A DNA stretch of 15,109 nt from CAZBUK01 sp964495085 (lineage in GTDB: Bacteria > Bacteroidota > Ignavibacteria > T3Sed10-11). Positions 13,851 to 15,109 of this stretch are shown in pieces (positions within the stretch are counted from its first letter, which is position 1; each line of letters begins with the position of its first letter). The translations under genes and the position numbers were made by a program. The notes beneath the pieces are model-generated. The model was not told where the DNA came from. It saw nothing but the letters and a program-made list of their open reading frames with translations, and did no database searches. The stretch is from assembly GCA_964495085.1 (NCBI GenBank), contig CAZBUK010000086.1, positions 1 to 15,109 of the forward strand. Direction: 5' to 3'.

Positions 13851-14531
13851 ATGCAGAACCGGACGGTAGAAAAGCGGGGATGGCGCGGGGGCGAAAGTAC
13901 CCGACTTGAAACGCTCACCGACACCGTGTTCGGTTTTTCGATCACCCTGCTCGTTGTGTCGCTCGAAGTTCCGGAAGATTTCGATGCGCTGCTGGAGGCG
14001 ATGACCGGATTTATTGCGTTTGCCTTCAGTTTCGCAATCCTGATACTCGTCTGGTATTACCACTACCATCTCTTTACGCGCTTCAGACTCGACGATACCT
14101 ATACGATATTTCTCAACTCGGTCCTGCTGTTCGTAGTTCTGTTCTACGTTTATCCTCTTAAATTCCTTTTCAGATTTCTCGCCGGCGCGCTCGGAGGAGA
14201 ATTCGCGGTCGGTTTCGACGACATACCGCTCCTCATGACGATCTATGCGACCGGATTTATCGCGGTGTTTACCGTCTTCGCGCTGCTGTATCTGCATGCC
14301 TGGCGCATCAGGGACAAACTTTCGCTCGATGCCCGGGAATCGCTCACCGCGCTCGAACATGTATATAACTGCCTGATCATGGCGGGAATAGGCGTGCTTA
14401 GCGTACTTCTTGCGCAGACTTTACCGGCCGGCTTAGCAGGGGCTGCTTCCGGGTTTGTCTATTTCCTCATCGGTCCGGTCCAGTACCTCAACGGTCGATA
14501 TTTCGGCAAGCGGAAAGATGCTCTGCCGTAG
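13851..14531 (+). CDS. TMEM175-family (DUF1211) potassium channel homologue
   Basis: A 226-residue integral membrane protein with six hydrophobic segments. The TM1 signature of bacterial TMEM175 channels, R-x-x-x-F-S-D-x-V-F-x(4)-T-L-L, is recognisable as Arg18, Leu22, Thr23, Asp24, Val26, Phe27 and Thr32-Leu34, with conservative Phe-to-Leu and Ser-to-Thr changes. The family's W-x-x-H-x-H-x-x-F pattern after TM2 appears as WYYHYHLF. Family members assemble so that hydrophobic TM1 residues form the potassium-selective pore, and they help set membrane potential. The length is slightly above the roughly 200 residues usual in bacteria, mainly from a 17-residue N-terminal extension. ATG 13851 has AAAGGA (13838-13843) at a 7-nt spacing. 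An inverted repeat lies just upstream, and about 200 bp separate it from the preceding gene. Confidence 0.88.
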   Translation: MQNRTVEKRGWRGGESTRLETLTDTVFGFSITLLVVSLEVPEDFDALLEAMTGFIAFAFSFAILILVWYYHYHLFTRFRLDDTYTIFLNSVLLFVVLFYVYPLKFLFRFLAGALGGEFAVGFDDIPLLMTIYATGFIAVFTVFALLYLHAWRIRDKLSLDARESLTALEHVYNCLIMAGIGVLSVLLAQTLPAGLAGAASGFVYFLIGPVQYLNGRYFGKRKDALP

Positions 14532-14658
14532 TGAGTCACCGAAGAACCGCCCGAACTCACAGTCGACGAAAAAATGAAGGAGGAGGAACCCTCCGCGGAG
14601 AATCGCGCGGAAGGGGATAAGTATCTATCATTAATCATAACAAGGAGAGATGTACGAG

Positions 14659-15109
14659 ATGAAAACCTTTTTATTGCTTGCGCTACTGACAGTTATCGCT
14701 ATTCCGTCGATGGGACAAACTCCGAATCCAAATTACGATCCGGAGCTTGCAGAGGCGATGGGAGCGGACGATTTTGGTATGAAGAACTACATCTTCGTTA
14801 TTCTGAAAACGGGGAGCGGTATCGTAGAGGATAAAGCGGTGCGGGACAGCCTGTTCGCCGGGCACCTCGCCAATATCCGTCGGCTTGTCGATCTTGGTAA
14901 AATGGTTCTCGCCGGTCCCCTCGGAAGGAACGATAATTCGTACCGCGGACTTTTTATACTGAACGTGCCGACTTTCGACGAAGCGCTCGAGCTGCTGCAT
15001 ACCGATCCGGCAATCGCAGCAGAACTGCTCGAACCCGATTTATACCAATGGTACGGTTCCGCGGCGCTCCCGGAGTATATCAAGGCGAGCGAGAAAATCA
15101 ACAAATACA
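14659..15109 (+). CDS. Secreted YciI-like protein (3' end beyond window)
   Basis: At least 150 residues; no stop codon occurs before the window ends, so the C-terminus is missing, although the domain itself is complete. Residues 1-19 are a signal peptide (MKTFLLLALLTVIAIPSMG, cut before Gln20), which points to export. Residues about 43-140 match the YciI/YCII-related ferredoxin-like fold: KNYIFVILKTG strand, then AGHLANIRRLVDLGKMVLAGPLG, with His69 and the family's typical AGPL turn (85-88), and later RGLFILNVPTFDEALELL. YciI proteins are small, usually cytoplasmic, and mostly of unknown function with a putative His-Asp active site. ATG 14659 is preferred, with AAGGAG at 14642-14647; the ATG at 14650 lies only 2 nt from it. 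Confidence 0.85.
   Translation, partial: MKTFLLLALLTVIAIPSMGQTPNPNYDPELAEAMGADDFGMKNYIFVILKTGSGIVEDKAVRDSLFAGHLANIRRLVDLGKMVLAGPLGRNDNSYRGLFILNVPTFDEALELLHTDPAIAAELLEPDLYQWYGSAALPEYIKASEKINKY

Noticed and set aside
13836..14360. Minus-strand frame of 174 codons
   Set aside because: Charged antisense shadow of the TMEM175-like gene, whose hydrophobic plus-strand product has clear family motifs.
14531..14560. GTGAGT...ACTCAC inverted repeat after the TMEM175-like gene
   Set aside because: Only 6 bp with an 18-nt loop and no T-run; could easily be chance.
14574..14834. Plus-strand frame of 86 codons before and over the YciI-like gene
   Set aside because: It overlaps the well-supported signal peptide and YciI domain in another frame and has no features of its own.

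Overview
The window reads like a chromosome segment from an uncultured member of the FCB superphylum (Ignavibacteria, Calditrichota or KSB1-type bacteria). Three things point there: a secreted protein ending in a YPNPFNP-type (type IX secretion-like) C-terminal sorting domain, PknB-type kinases opening with the MIGKTISHYEILEKIGEGGMG-style N-terminus common in those phyla, and a SusB-like GH97 glycosidase lipoprotein. The phylum is an inference; no rRNA or other marker gene is present. Every gene I can support lies on the + strand.

Layout. Positions 1-990 hold no gene. They contain a 148-bp tandem duplication, clusters of degenerate TCTGAC-type words, and a pair of REP-like hairpins (366-391, 419-444), the second followed by a T-run. 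Next is a 1059-residue secreted protein (991-4170) with seven FG-GAP-like repeats (probable seven-bladed propeller), an unassigned beta-rich middle, a CARDB-like domain and the sorting domain. From 4372 to 9497 is a signalling cluster: a decayed Ser/Thr kinase remnant, an orphan PAS-PAS histidine kinase, a 22-codon remnant of another kinase N-terminus, and a 990-residue fusion of Ser/Thr kinase, membrane helix, PEGA domain, FGE-like domain and alpha/beta hydrolase. Three kinase starts within 2.2 kb suggest recombination among paralogous kinase genes.

The right-hand part is a GH97 glycosidase lipoprotein (9665-11620), a single-chain HTH / GHKL ATPase / STAS-like (DUF4325) regulator (11825-12871), a DUF457-like membrane protein (12975-13649), a TMEM175-family potassium channel homologue (13851-14531) and a secreted YciI-like protein cut by the window end (14659-15109).

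The most interesting signal is the region around the start of the HTH-GHKL-STAS gene. Five copies of a GTTGnCAAC-like palindrome have centres at 11738, 11771, 11793, 11804 and 11837, so successive spacings are 33, 22, 11 and 33 bp, all multiples of 11. They surround and overlap a TTGACA promoter that would give an almost leaderless mRNA. This looks like a helically phased autoregulatory operator array for a compact, little-described regulator. Apart from the histidine kinase and fusion kinase (98 bp apart, possibly co-transcribed), I see no clear operon; most gaps are 100-200 bp.
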